Source of the DNA: TMED109 sp002171375
Lineage (GTDB): Bacteria > Pseudomonadota > Alphaproteobacteria > TMED109
Length of the DNA stretch: 64,000 nt
Direction of reading: 5' to 3'
Assembly (NCBI GenBank): GCA_965657505.1
Contig: CBFHON010000002.1
Span: 124,001-188,000 of the forward strand
Part shown: in pieces, positions 44,565 through 52,453 of the stretch
Layout: the number at the start of each line of letters is the position of its first letter
How positions within the stretch are numbered: position 1 is the stretch's first letter
Program-made: the position numbers and the translations under genes
The notes under the pieces: generated by a model
The model's input: only the letters and a program-made list of their open reading frames with translations
Database searches by the model: none
What the model was told of the DNA's origin: nothing

Positions 44565-45077
44565 TTGTTTTATTCTATTAAAGATCAAATTTTATCTATA
44601 AAAAAAAGAGATCCTGCAGCACGTTCTATTTTTGAAATTATTTTATGTTATCCAGGCTTGCATGCTTTGCTATTTCATAGATTAGCTAATTTTTTATGGA
44701 GATGTCATTTGTATTTAATAGCTAGGTTTATATCTCATATATCAAGATTTTTGACTGCTATTGAAATCCACCCTGCTGCAAAAATTGGAAAAAGGTTTTT
44801 TATAGATCATGGTGTTGGAGTAGTTATAGGTGAAACAGCTGAAATAGGTAATGATGTACATATATATCATCAAGTAACTTTAGGTGGTGTCAGTTCAGAA
44901 AAAATTAAAAGACATCCTACAGTTGGTAACGGGGTAATTATTGGTGCAGGCGCTAAATTACTAGGTCCTATAAAAGTAGGAGATAATGCAAAAATAGGTG
45001 CTAATGCAGTTGTTATTAGTGATGTACCTACCGGAGCATCTATGGTGGGCGTGCCAGCAAAAGAATTTATAAAATAA
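44565..45077 (+). CDS. cysE: Serine O-acetyltransferase (short form)
   Basis: The 170-residue left-handed beta-helix enzyme makes O-acetylserine for cysteine synthesis. It lacks the long N-terminal domain of enterobacterial CysE and fits the EpsC/SrpH short type. Motifs: RDPAARSIFEIILCYPGLHAL, IDHGVGVVIGETAEIG, HIYHQVTLGG and GANAVV near the C-terminus. The start is TTG at 44565, with AAAGGG (44553-44558) six bases before; the family begins M-F at this point and no ATG suits. It opens a cysteine/sulfur operon with two desulfurase genes. Confidence 0.93.
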   Translation: MFYSIKDQILSIKKRDPAARSIFEIILCYPGLHALLFHRLANFLWRCHLYLIARFISHISRFLTAIEIHPAAKIGKRFFIDHGVGVVIGETAEIGNDVHIYHQVTLGGVSSEKIKRHPTVGNGVIIGAGAKLLGPIKVGDNAKIGANAVVISDVPTGASMVGVPAKEFIK

Positions 45078-45115
45078 TATTTATTTTTAATATAATATAA
45101 TTAAAAAGGTTAAAT

Positions 45116-46234
45116 ATGACTTTATATTTAGACTATAATGCATCAGCTCCAATTATTAGAGATGTTATAGATATAATGCATAAATCTATTGATATCACCG
45201 GAAACCCATCATCAATTCATTCTTCTGGAAGGAAAGCTAGAAAAGCAATAGAGGACTCAAGAGAACTCATCGCTGAAACTATAGAAGTTAATCCAAAAAA
45301 TATTATTTTCACATCTGGTGCTACAGAAGCAAATACTCTGGCCTTAAGTTGTTCAAGAGAAATGAATACATTTATTTCATCTATAGAACATGACTCAGTT
45401 TTAAAACAAAATATTAACGCTAATATTATTTCTGTAACTTCAGAAGGAATAGTTAATTTAGAATTATTAGAAAAAATGATAATGGAATCATCTGAAGAAA
45501 GAATATTTGTTTCTATTATGGCAGTAAATAATGAAACAGGCGTAATTCAACCAATACAAAAGGTTTCTGAAATCTGTATTAGACATAAAGCTATTTTACA
45601 CGTTGATGCTGTCCAAGCTATAGGAAGAATAGATATTTCAATGAAAAAGCTTAATATAGATTTACTGACAATATCTTCTCATAAAATAGGAGGACCTAAA
45701 GGAATTGGATGTTTGGCTGTAAGTGATAGGGCTTATTCAATATTGTCCCCAATTATTATGGGTGGTAGTCAAGAGAGAGGTTTTAGAGGCGGGACAGAGG
45801 CAGTTAATCAAATTATTGGTTTTGGAACTGCAGCAAAATATGCCCAAAAATTAGCCTTAGTAGAAACTTGCACTTCTAGAGATTTATTAGAAGATAAAGT
45901 AATATCAATGATACCAAATACTATTATTGTAGGTAAAAATGCTCCTCGAGTTGCAAATACAACATTAATAGCTTTTAAAAATATATCGGCTGAAAGTTTA
46001 GTCATTGCTTTAGATATCGAAGGATATGAAGTAAGCTCAGGTTCGGCATGTTCATCTGGTAAAGTAAGTGCAAGTCATGTTTTAAAAGCAATGGGCTTAG
46101 AAGAAAATATAGTTAATGGTGCGATTAGAATTAGTTTATGTAGATGTTTAAATAAAAGTGAAATATTATCTTTTTGCACTATTTTAAAAAAGGTAATTAA
46201 TAAATTATACAGAAAAAAGAAAATTATGTCATGA
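45116..46234 (+). CDS. Cysteine desulfurase (NifS/IscS-like), first copy
   Basis: The 372-residue fold-type I PLP enzyme has Lys in SSHKIGGPKG as the PLP lysine, FTSGATEANTLAL, HVDAVQAIG and the active-site Cys in SGSACSSGKVSASHV. It takes sulfur from cysteine to form a persulfide. It differs clearly from the copy directly downstream (which has SHKLYGPKG and SACTTGNIEPSYV), so the two are not recent duplicates. Ends with the ATG of the next gene overlapped by 4 bp. Group II-like features are not present. Confidence 0.93.
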   Translation: MTLYLDYNASAPIIRDVIDIMHKSIDITGNPSSIHSSGRKARKAIEDSRELIAETIEVNPKNIIFTSGATEANTLALSCSREMNTFISSIEHDSVLKQNINANIISVTSEGIVNLELLEKMIMESSEERIFVSIMAVNNETGVIQPIQKVSEICIRHKAILHVDAVQAIGRIDISMKKLNIDLLTISSHKIGGPKGIGCLAVSDRAYSILSPIIMGGSQERGFRGGTEAVNQIIGFGTAAKYAQKLALVETCTSRDLLEDKVISMIPNTIIVGKNAPRVANTTLIAFKNISAESLVIALDIEGYEVSSGSACSSGKVSASHVLKAMGLEENIVNGAIRISLCRCLNKSEILSFCTILKKVINKLYRKKKIMS

Positions 46235-47391
46235 AACCTATTTATTTAGATTATCAATCAACTACACCAACAAATAGTGACGTAGTAAAAAAAATGCTGC
46301 CTTATTTCTCTGAAGTTTATGGTAATCCTCATTCTTCAAATCATAAATATGGGATCAAAGCTTCTGATGCTATAGAAAATGGTCGAAAAAAAATTGCTAA
46401 AGCTATCGGTTCAGATCCAGAAGAAATAATCTTTACATCCGGAGCAACTGAATCTAATAATTTAGCTATTAAAGGTTCTTTTTTATACAGATTTAAGAAC
46501 CATAATCGAAAAAAAATAATTATTGCTTCTACGGAACATAAATGTGTTCTGGAGGCTTCAAATTCTCTGACTTCTATTGGTGCCGAAGTTATTATAATTA
46601 AAGTTAATGATAAAGGAGAAGTTAATTTACGCCAATTAAAAGATAAAATTGATGGTGAGGTAGCATTAGTTTCTATAATGTTAGCGAATAATGAGATTGG
46701 TGTTATTCAGCCAATAGAAAAAATTGCTAAAATTTGTAAGGAACATAATGTTTGGTTGCATTCTGATGCTGCACAAGCAATAGGAAATATTGATGTAAAA
46801 GTTAATTCTTTAGGCGTAGACTTGATGAGTATATCAAGTCATAAACTATACGGACCAAAGGGAATTGGCTGTTTATTTGTAAGAAGAAGGCCTAGAATAA
46901 GATTATTTGCGCAAATTGATGGAGGTGGACAAGAAAGATTAATGCGTTCAGGCACCTTGCCTACTCCTCTTGTAGTAGGCTTTAGTGAAGCAATGGAAAT
47001 TATAGATAAAAATTTAAATAATAATATTAGTAAATTAAAGCTTTTTAGAGACAGACTTCATAATAATTTTTTAAAATTAGATAAAAAAATGCAACTAAAT
47101 GGCCCAGCTTTAAGTAAAAATCGATTGCCAAATAATTTAAATTATTATGTTAAAGGAATTAATGCTGCAGAATTAACAGAATCTCTAGGAGATTATGTAG
47201 CTTTTTCAACAGGATCAGCTTGTACAACGGGAAATATTGAACCTTCTTATGTTCTTTCCTCAATAGGATTAACTAAGGAAGAAGCATTATCATCTTTCAG
47301 AATTTCAGTTGGTTTAGAATCTACTATTGAAGATATAGATGAAGCAGCAAAAATTATTTGTAATAAAATTGATATTTTAAGAAAATCATAA
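46231..47391 (+). CDS. iscS: Cysteine desulfurase IscS
   Basis: The 386-residue protein is closer to canonical IscS: IYLDYQSTTPTNSDVVKKML at the N-terminus, PHSSNHKYG, TEHKCVLEAS, the PLP Lys in SSHKLYGPKG and the mobile Cys loop STGSACTTGNIEPSYVL. It supplies sulfur for Fe-S clusters and for tRNA thiolation; mnmA is three genes downstream and a ferredoxin follows directly. No IscU, SufB/C/D, HscA/B or IscA gene is nearby. Confidence 0.93.
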   Translation: MKPIYLDYQSTTPTNSDVVKKMLPYFSEVYGNPHSSNHKYGIKASDAIENGRKKIAKAIGSDPEEIIFTSGATESNNLAIKGSFLYRFKNHNRKKIIIASTEHKCVLEASNSLTSIGAEVIIIKVNDKGEVNLRQLKDKIDGEVALVSIMLANNEIGVIQPIEKIAKICKEHNVWLHSDAAQAIGNIDVKVNSLGVDLMSISSHKLYGPKGIGCLFVRRRPRIRLFAQIDGGGQERLMRSGTLPTPLVVGFSEAMEIIDKNLNNNISKLKLFRDRLHNNFLKLDKKMQLNGPALSKNRLPNNLNYYVKGINAAELTESLGDYVAFSTGSACTTGNIEPSYVLSSIGLTKEEALSSFRISVGLESTIEDIDEAAKIICNKIDILRKS

Positions 47392-47401
47392 GGAATTACT
47401 C

Positions 47402-47746
47402 TTGCCTAGAATAACTTTTATAAATAATGATAAAGAAATTACAGTTAAAGAAAAGAGTAATGAATTAACTATCCTGGAAGTTGCTCAGAATAATGGAATA
47501 GATATTGAAGGTGCATGCGAGGGCTCTCTGGCTTGCTCTACGTGCCATATTATTGTAGATAAGGAGTGGTATAGCCAACTGGAAGAACCAAGTTGGGATG
47601 AGGAAGACATGTTAGATTTGGCTACTGGACTAACAGTAACTTCAAGGTTAGGATGTCAGATAGTTTTAACAGAAAAATTAGATGGTTTAAAAGTTTCTTT
47701 GCCTACTAATAACAATGATGTTCGTTTAAATAAAAATAAATATTAA
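47402..47746 (+). CDS. fdx: Adrenodoxin-type [2Fe-2S] ferredoxin
   Basis: The 114-residue ferredoxin has four cluster cysteines in the order CEGSLACSTC (about 40-49) and Cys in RLGCQI (about 86), with EEPSWDEEDMLDLATG between them, diagnostic of the ISC/adrenodoxin type. It gives electrons for Fe-S assembly. The start is a TTG at 47402 preceded by AAGGA seven bases upstream; it yields the family start MPRITF and no ATG is available. It follows iscS by 10 bp. Confidence 0.92.
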   Translation: MPRITFINNDKEITVKEKSNELTILEVAQNNGIDIEGACEGSLACSTCHIIVDKEWYSQLEEPSWDEEDMLDLATGLTVTSRLGCQIVLTEKLDGLKVSLPTNNNDVRLNKNKY

Positions 47747-47756
47747 TAGAGGAAAT

Positions 47757-48737
47757 ATGAAAAAAATTAATAAACCTAATATAGAAAAATTATCTAATTT
47801 ACCTGATTTTCCATATGAAGCTAAGTATGAAAAAAATATAGCAGGTTTTGAAGATTATAAAGATATGAAAATGGCATACATTGATACTGGAAATAAAGAT
47901 TCGGATTTAACTTTTCTATTGTTACATGGTTCTCCGACCTGGTCTTATATGTGGAGACATTTTATAAAAGAAATAAATAATTTAAATTACAGGGCGGTTG
48001 CATTTGATATGCCAGGCTTTGGTAGGTCAGATAAACCCCTTGATGCATCAGCTTATACATTTAATTCATTAAGAGAATCTCTCATTTGTATGATAGAGAG
48101 ATTAAAACTTAAAAATATAGTTTTAGTGGTTCATGAGTGGGGAGGTTTTTTAGGTTTAACTATTCCTATGGAGATGCCAGAGTTATTTGATGGTATAATA
48201 ATTCATAATACTACACTTGCTACAGGAAACAACTTAATGTCAGATAGTTATACTGATTGGAGACAGTATATAAAAGATAACCCAGATTTAAATGTTAGAG
48301 CCGTAATGGCAAGAACTAATAAAATACTTAGTTTAAAAGAATGTAATAATTATCACGCTCCTTTTGATAACTATGAAAGTAAAGTTGCGCTTAGAGTAAT
48401 GCCTGAAATATTCCCTAATAATCAAAAAAAAGAAGGTGCTGAAATTTCACAAAAAGCACAGGATTGGTTTAGTAATGAATTTGATGGTTTGGCTGTCTCG
48501 ATTTCTGGAATGAGAGACCCATTATTTCCACAAGATGCATTAAATAGATTCTTTAATTCAATTAATGGAATTCATAAGCTTCCTGGGGTAGATAATGCGG
48601 GCCACTTTTTACCAGAATGGGCTATGGAATATGGTGAAGGACTAATAAATAAATACCTAAATATAAGAGAGAAATTTCTTTTAGAAAAACAAAATAATGC
48701 AGATAATAATGATGAAGATAATATAGAAAATGCCTAA
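47757..48737 (+). CDS. Haloalkane dehalogenase-like alpha/beta hydrolase with Glu at nucleophile position
   Basis: The 326-residue protein follows the DhlA-type (HLD-I) pattern: LLLHGSPTWSYMWRHFI with HGSP at 57-60, FDMPGFGRSDKP, the elbow VVHEWGGFLGLTIPM, then Asp254 in GMRDPLF and His283 in NAGHFLPEW. In known dehalogenases the elbow is D-W-G-G and Asp is the nucleophile; here it is Glu127. Trp128 that binds halide is kept. Glu is not known to me as a working nucleophile there, so activity may be lost or changed. Acidic tail (NNDEDNIENA). Overlaps mnmA by 8 bp. Confidence 0.82.
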   Translation: MKKINKPNIEKLSNLPDFPYEAKYEKNIAGFEDYKDMKMAYIDTGNKDSDLTFLLLHGSPTWSYMWRHFIKEINNLNYRAVAFDMPGFGRSDKPLDASAYTFNSLRESLICMIERLKLKNIVLVVHEWGGFLGLTIPMEMPELFDGIIIHNTTLATGNNLMSDSYTDWRQYIKDNPDLNVRAVMARTNKILSLKECNNYHAPFDNYESKVALRVMPEIFPNNQKKEGAEISQKAQDWFSNEFDGLAVSISGMRDPLFPQDALNRFFNSINGIHKLPGVDNAGHFLPEWAMEYGEGLINKYLNIREKFLLEKQNNADNNDEDNIENA

Positions 48738-49848
48738 GACTAAAAAAGTAAGAAAAGTAGCAGTAGCTATGTCGGGTGGAGTAGACAGCTCTGTAGCAGC
48801 GGCTATGATGGTAGAACAAGGCTTTGAAGTTATAGGCTTAACTATGCAATTATATGATAGTGGAAGAGTTACTGCATCAGGAAGTAAAACCTGCTGTGCT
48901 GGACAGGATATTTACGATGCTAAAAGAGTTTCGGATAAACTTGGGATTAAACATTATACATTAGACTATGAAAAGCGTTTCTTGGATAACGTTATTAAAG
49001 ATTTTGCAGATAGTTATGCTAATGGAGTTACACCTATTCCATGTATTAGATGTAATCAAAAAATGAAATTTAGAGATTTGTTAAATACTTCTCTGGATTT
49101 AGGAGCTGATTTTTTAGTAACTGGACATTATGCTAGTATTAAGGGAAAAGATGATGAAATAGCCCTTTATAGAGCAAAAGATATATCAAGAGATCAAAGT
49201 TATTTTCTATTTGCTACTCCTCAAGAAGTACTAAAAAATATTTTTTTTCCACTTGGTGATCTTACTAAGAATGAAACACGAGATTATGCAAAAAAAATGA
49301 ATCTTTCTATATCTGATAAACCAGAGTCGCAAGATATTTGTTTTGTTCAGTCTACAGCAAAAAGAGGCTATAGAGAAATTGTTCAAAAATTACGTCCAGA
49401 TGTTAAAAAATCTGGAGATATTATTCATGTTAATGGCGAAGTTATGGGTAAACATGATGGATTAGATTCTTTTACCGTAGGTCAAAGAAGAGGGTTAGGT
49501 GTAATATCAAATGATGGTACACCTTTATATGTTACTAAAATAGATTCTAAAGAGAATAATATATATGTTGGCTCTGAGAATGATATGGCAATAAAAAAAT
49601 TCAACATATCTGAGTTAATATGGTTAGACAAAAAGAAAAAAACTAAAAAGATCGTTAAAGAAATTGATGTTCAATTAAGCTCTGAACATGTAACTCAGAA
49701 GGCTAATATTTCTTTAACAAATTCGGATCAAGCTTTAATTTCTCTAAAAGAACCAAATTATAGAGTTGCTCCAGGGCAAGCATGTGTTGTCTATGATGAT
49801 GATAGAGTTTTAGGTGGTGGTTGGATATCTGGCGATTTATCTTTATGA
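48730..49848 (+). CDS. mnmA: tRNA-uridine 2-sulfurtransferase MnmA
   Basis: The 372-residue enzyme thiolates U34 of Lys, Glu and Gln tRNAs. It has the PP-loop SGGVDSS (15-21), the first catalytic Cys in TPIPCIRCNQKMKF and the second in SQDICFV. The central GQRRGLG and C-terminal domain GQACVVYD complete it. Lying a few genes after iscS, with the ferredoxin between, suggests shared sulfur supply. ATG overlaps the preceding hydrolase gene by 8 bp. Confidence 0.95.
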   Translation: MPKTKKVRKVAVAMSGGVDSSVAAAMMVEQGFEVIGLTMQLYDSGRVTASGSKTCCAGQDIYDAKRVSDKLGIKHYTLDYEKRFLDNVIKDFADSYANGVTPIPCIRCNQKMKFRDLLNTSLDLGADFLVTGHYASIKGKDDEIALYRAKDISRDQSYFLFATPQEVLKNIFFPLGDLTKNETRDYAKKMNLSISDKPESQDICFVQSTAKRGYREIVQKLRPDVKKSGDIIHVNGEVMGKHDGLDSFTVGQRRGLGVISNDGTPLYVTKIDSKENNIYVGSENDMAIKKFNISELIWLDKKKKTKKIVKEIDVQLSSEHVTQKANISLTNSDQALISLKEPNYRVAPGQACVVYDDDRVLGGGWISGDLSL

Positions 49849-49864
49849 GAACAATCTATAAATA

Positions 49865-50773
49865 ATGCAAGATAACAATAATAAATCAGTACTTAATGGT
49901 ATAGGTTTAATGATAATTGCTACTGTACTTTTTTCAGTTATGCACGCATCAATCAAGTATATGTCCTCTAGTCTTCATCCTTTTGAAATTGCTTTCTTTA
50001 GAAATTTATTTGGATTAATTGTAATTGCTCCATGGTTTATTAGATATGGGCTTGAACCATTAAAAACAAAAAAGATTAAATTACATTTGGCTCGTTCATT
50101 TTTTAATGTAATAGCAATGCTATCTTTTTTTTACTCATTAAGCATTGCTCCTTTAGCAGATGTTGCCTCTTTAGCGTTTACGGCACCTTTATTTGCAAGT
50201 ATATTAGCAGTAGTTTTTTTGAAAGAAATTATAGGTATTAAGAGAATTATAGCTATCATATTAGGCTTCATCGGGGCTATTATTGTTATAGACCCTGTCT
50301 ATTCTTCTATAAATAATGGACATATTTTAACATTGTTGTCTGCTTCAGTTTGGTCTGTATCATTAATAATTATTAAAATATTAGGTAGAACAGAAAGTAG
50401 TGTAACTATTACCTCATATATGGTTATTATAATGATTCCATTATCTGGAATAGCTGCCCTTTTTTATTGGGAAACACCAACGATTAATGACCTTATATTT
50501 TTAGTAATAATTGGTATATCTGGAACAGCTGCTCAGATGTTACTTGCACAAGCCTTAAGACAAGGAGATACAAGTATTATTATGCCATTTGATTTTCTTA
50601 AATTAATTTGGGCTGTAGGAATTGGTTATTTATTCTTTTTTGAAGTTCCATCATTAAATACATGGCTAGGTAGTATAATAATTTTCTTAAGTACTTTGTA
50701 TATTGCTTATAGAGAAAAAATATTATCCAAGAAAATTAAAATTAAAAATATTACTCAGCCTGTTGATCAATAG
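49865..50773 (+). CDS. EamA/DMT family transporter
   Basis: The 302-residue protein has ten hydrophobic segments in two EamA repeats (about 8-145 and 155-285). Features are FFRNLFGLIVIAPWF, PLADVASLAFTAPLFASILAVVFLKE and GTAAQMLLAQALRQGDTSIIMPFDFLKLIWA. This group includes exporters and importers of amino acids, SAM and riboflavin; the substrate cannot be set from sequence. Short 16-bp gap after mnmA. Confidence 0.88.
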   Translation: MQDNNNKSVLNGIGLMIIATVLFSVMHASIKYMSSSLHPFEIAFFRNLFGLIVIAPWFIRYGLEPLKTKKIKLHLARSFFNVIAMLSFFYSLSIAPLADVASLAFTAPLFASILAVVFLKEIIGIKRIIAIILGFIGAIIVIDPVYSSINNGHILTLLSASVWSVSLIIIKILGRTESSVTITSYMVIIMIPLSGIAALFYWETPTINDLIFLVIIGISGTAAQMLLAQALRQGDTSIIMPFDFLKLIWAVGIGYLFFFEVPSLNTWLGSIIIFLSTLYIAYREKILSKKIKIKNITQPVDQ

Positions 50774-50832
50774 TATTTTAAATAGTTCTTTATTTTTTTA
50801 ATATCATACTATAAAAGTACTTAATTATTAAT

Positions 50833-50909
50833 GGCGAAGTAGCTCAGTTGGTTAGAGCAGCGGAATCATAATCCGAAGGTCGTAGGTTCAAATCCTACCT
50901 TCGCTACCA
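50833..50909 (+). tRNA. tRNA-Met, elongator type (anticodon CAT), CCA encoded
   Basis: A 77-nt cloverleaf: acceptor GGCGAAG (50833-50839) and CTTCGCT, D-arm AGCTCAGTTGGTTAGAGC, anticodon arm CGGAATCATAATCCG, T-loop TTCAAAT and encoded CCA. It carries G1-U72 and the overall pattern of alphaproteobacterial elongator tRNA-Met rather than the initiator (no three G-C anticodon pairs). A CAT anticodon could also be tRNA-Ile2 after lysidine change, but the body is Met-like. Confidence 0.93.
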
Positions 50910-50959
50910 TTAAAATCCTTACTAAATAACGATTACAGAAAATTAAATTACTAAAAAAT

Positions 50960-50980
50960 TGTCTAAAAATGACTTAGACA
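50960..50980. repeat. Inverted repeat TGTCTAA-N7-TTAGACA before MORN gene
   Basis: A perfect 7-bp dyad with a 7-bp spacer lies 51 bp after tRNA-Met and 58 bp before the next ATG. It could be an operator or part of a transcript end. A second small hairpin (AAGGT at 50988-50992 with ACCTT at 51000-51004, followed by TTT) just downstream may serve as a weak terminator for the tRNA. Confidence 0.45.
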
Positions 50981-51037
50981 CAATTTTAAGGTTAAATTTA
51001 CCTTTTTATAGAGCAATTTTTTCACTACATTAATAGT

Positions 51038-51667
51038 ATGAAATACTTACTTATCATATCCTGTCTTTTATTTACTGCCGTTGGATGGAGTGAAGATGTC
51101 TCTTTGAATGATTTGATAGTAAAAGATGGATTGTATTATAAGAAGTCTAAAGATTTACCCTTTACTGGAAATGTCACAGGACAACAACAAGGAAAAATTA
51201 TTCAGGGAAAACGTGATGATCTATGGATATGGTATTATGATAATGGTCAGTTCCAATATAAATGGAACTACAAATACGGTAAAGAAGAGGGTGAATGGAA
51301 AATGTATTATGAGAGCGGAGAGTTATGGAAGAAAGGTAATTACAAAGACGGTAAAAAATACGGTGAACAGTTAAGTTATTGGGAGAATGGTCAGTTAGGG
51401 ATAAAAGGTAATTATAAAGACGGCAGAAAAGATGGTGAACAGTTACATTATAATGAGAATGGTAAGTTAGAATCAAAATGGAATTATAAAGATGGTAAAA
51501 AGGAAGGTGAAAATATTCATTACTGGAAGAATGGTAAGTTATGGGTAAAAGAAAATTACAAAGACGGTAAAAAAGAAGGAGTAACTTTAGTGTATAATAA
51601 GAATGGTAAGTTTGAAAAAACTAAAATATACAAAGCTGGTAAGTTAATTGAAACAATAACGCCCTGA
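51038..51667 (+). CDS. Secreted MORN/YwqK-like repeat protein
   Basis: The 209-residue protein has a signal peptide (LLIISCLLFTAVGWS, cleavage near residue 18) followed by about six 23-residue MORN_2-type repeats of the form G-x-x-x-x-Y-x-x-N-G-(K/Q)-L-x-x-K-x-N-Y-K-D-G-K-K. The family, called YwqK antitoxin-like in annotations, is often a secreted or surface beta-sheet repeat with no proven role here. A frameshifted fragment of a close paralog lies 68 bp downstream. Repeats are in protein, not recent DNA copies, since codons differ between units. Confidence 0.85.
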   Translation: MKYLLIISCLLFTAVGWSEDVSLNDLIVKDGLYYKKSKDLPFTGNVTGQQQGKIIQGKRDDLWIWYYDNGQFQYKWNYKYGKEEGEWKMYYESGELWKKGNYKDGKKYGEQLSYWENGQLGIKGNYKDGRKDGEQLHYNENGKLESKWNYKDGKKEGENIHYWKNGKLWVKENYKDGKKEGVTLVYNKNGKFEKTKIYKAGKLIETITP

Positions 51668-51734
51668 GAACTTACCTCCCCAAACCTCACAAAGATTTAT
51701 TTAACATTCATAAAGAATTACCTATACTAATCTT

Positions 51735-51839
51735 ATGAAATATTTACTAATCCTATCCAGTCTTTTATTTACTTCTGTAGGGTGGAGTAAAGATATTAAT
51801 TGGAATGAATTGGTAGAAAAAAAATGGATTATATTATGA
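51735..51839 (+). pseudogene. Truncated, frameshifted paralog of the MORN/YwqK gene (leader remnant)
   Basis: The 34-codon ORF matches the N-terminus of the gene at 51038: signal peptide MKYLLILSSLLFTSVGWS then KDINWNELVEKK, against MKYLLIISCLLFTAVGWS and EDVSLNDLIVKD. After an 8-A tract (51817-51824) the frame is lost: a shifted frame reads NGLYYER, equal to DGLYYKK in the intact copy, then stops. No repeats remain. Its TGA (51837-51839) overlaps an ATG of the next gene (ATGA), so the remnant may still be translated as a leader peptide that couples to it. Confidence 0.75.
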
Positions 51840-52306
51840 AAGATAAATTAACTGAAAAGATTGGTGTCTTATTAAGAAGAGAGGCTGAAGTTCGACTGCT
51901 TATACCTTTTTTACAGGATCTGTATGATGAATTTGGAAAAGAAAAAATTTTAAATATCCTTGAAAAATCAGTCAAGAATATAGCAAAACAACAGGGAAAA
52001 GATCTATCATCTGAATATGGTAATAATAGTACTGCTTTTTTAAAAACCTTAAAGTTTTGGAAAAAAAATGGTGCATTAGAAATAAAAATCTTAGAAAAAT
52101 CGGATAGTAAATTAAATTTTAATGTTACTCGTTGTAAGTATGCTGAAATGTATAAAGCATTAGGAGTTAATGATTTAGGAGCAGTTTTGTCTTGTAATAG
52201 AGATGCATCTTTAATTATGGGTTTTAATAAAAATGCTTCATTAGAAAGAAAAGATACTATTATGAGTGGAAATAATTGTTGCACTTTTAGATATAAATTT
52301 AAATAA
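51836..52306 (+). CDS. L-2-amino-thiazoline-4-carboxylic acid hydrolase family protein
   Basis: From ATG 51836 the product is 156 residues. The helical N-terminus with RREAEVRLLIPFLQDLYDEFG, the segment NVTRCKYAEMYKALG, LSCNRDASLIMGFN and the ending TIMSGNNCCTFRYKFK match the ATC-hydrolase family, named for a step in bacterial cysteine formation from D,L-ATC; most members act on unknown substrates. A second in-frame ATG at 51824 is possible, but the later one shares ATGA with the leader remnant's stop and gives the better family start. The cysteine theme recurs in the window (cysE). Confidence 0.78.
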   Translation: MKDKLTEKIGVLLRREAEVRLLIPFLQDLYDEFGKEKILNILEKSVKNIAKQQGKDLSSEYGNNSTAFLKTLKFWKKNGALEIKILEKSDSKLNFNVTRCKYAEMYKALGVNDLGAVLSCNRDASLIMGFNKNASLERKDTIMSGNNCCTFRYKFK

Positions 52307-52453
52307 TAATGATATCATTTAAGCTTTAATATGATACTTAAAAAATATTTCCTACTGAAGATGTACTAATTATAAATTATGATATAATTATTTTAAAACC
52401 TTTGAGAAAACTTAATTATTCTATAAAATGCATATTGAAAATATATTAAATTA
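52307..52453. other. Intergenic region between ATC-hydrolase and TenA genes
   Basis: About 147 bp, very A/T-rich, with short inverted stretches such as AATTATAAATTATGATATAATT. A TTGAGA and TATAAA pair (52402, 52422) is spaced by only 14 nt, too close for a standard promoter. No gene or clear terminator seen. Confidence 0.5.

Noticed and set aside
51198..51476. Antisense open frame within the MORN gene
   Set aside because: It mirrors the repeat codons of the coding strand and has no ribosome site or family match.
51038..51667. DNA tandem repeats in the MORN gene
   Set aside because: The repeats are clear in protein, but the units differ in bases, so they are not recent DNA duplications.
52402..52427. 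TTGAGA/TATAAA pair as a tenA promoter
   Set aside because: Only 14 nt between the boxes, too short for a standard promoter.
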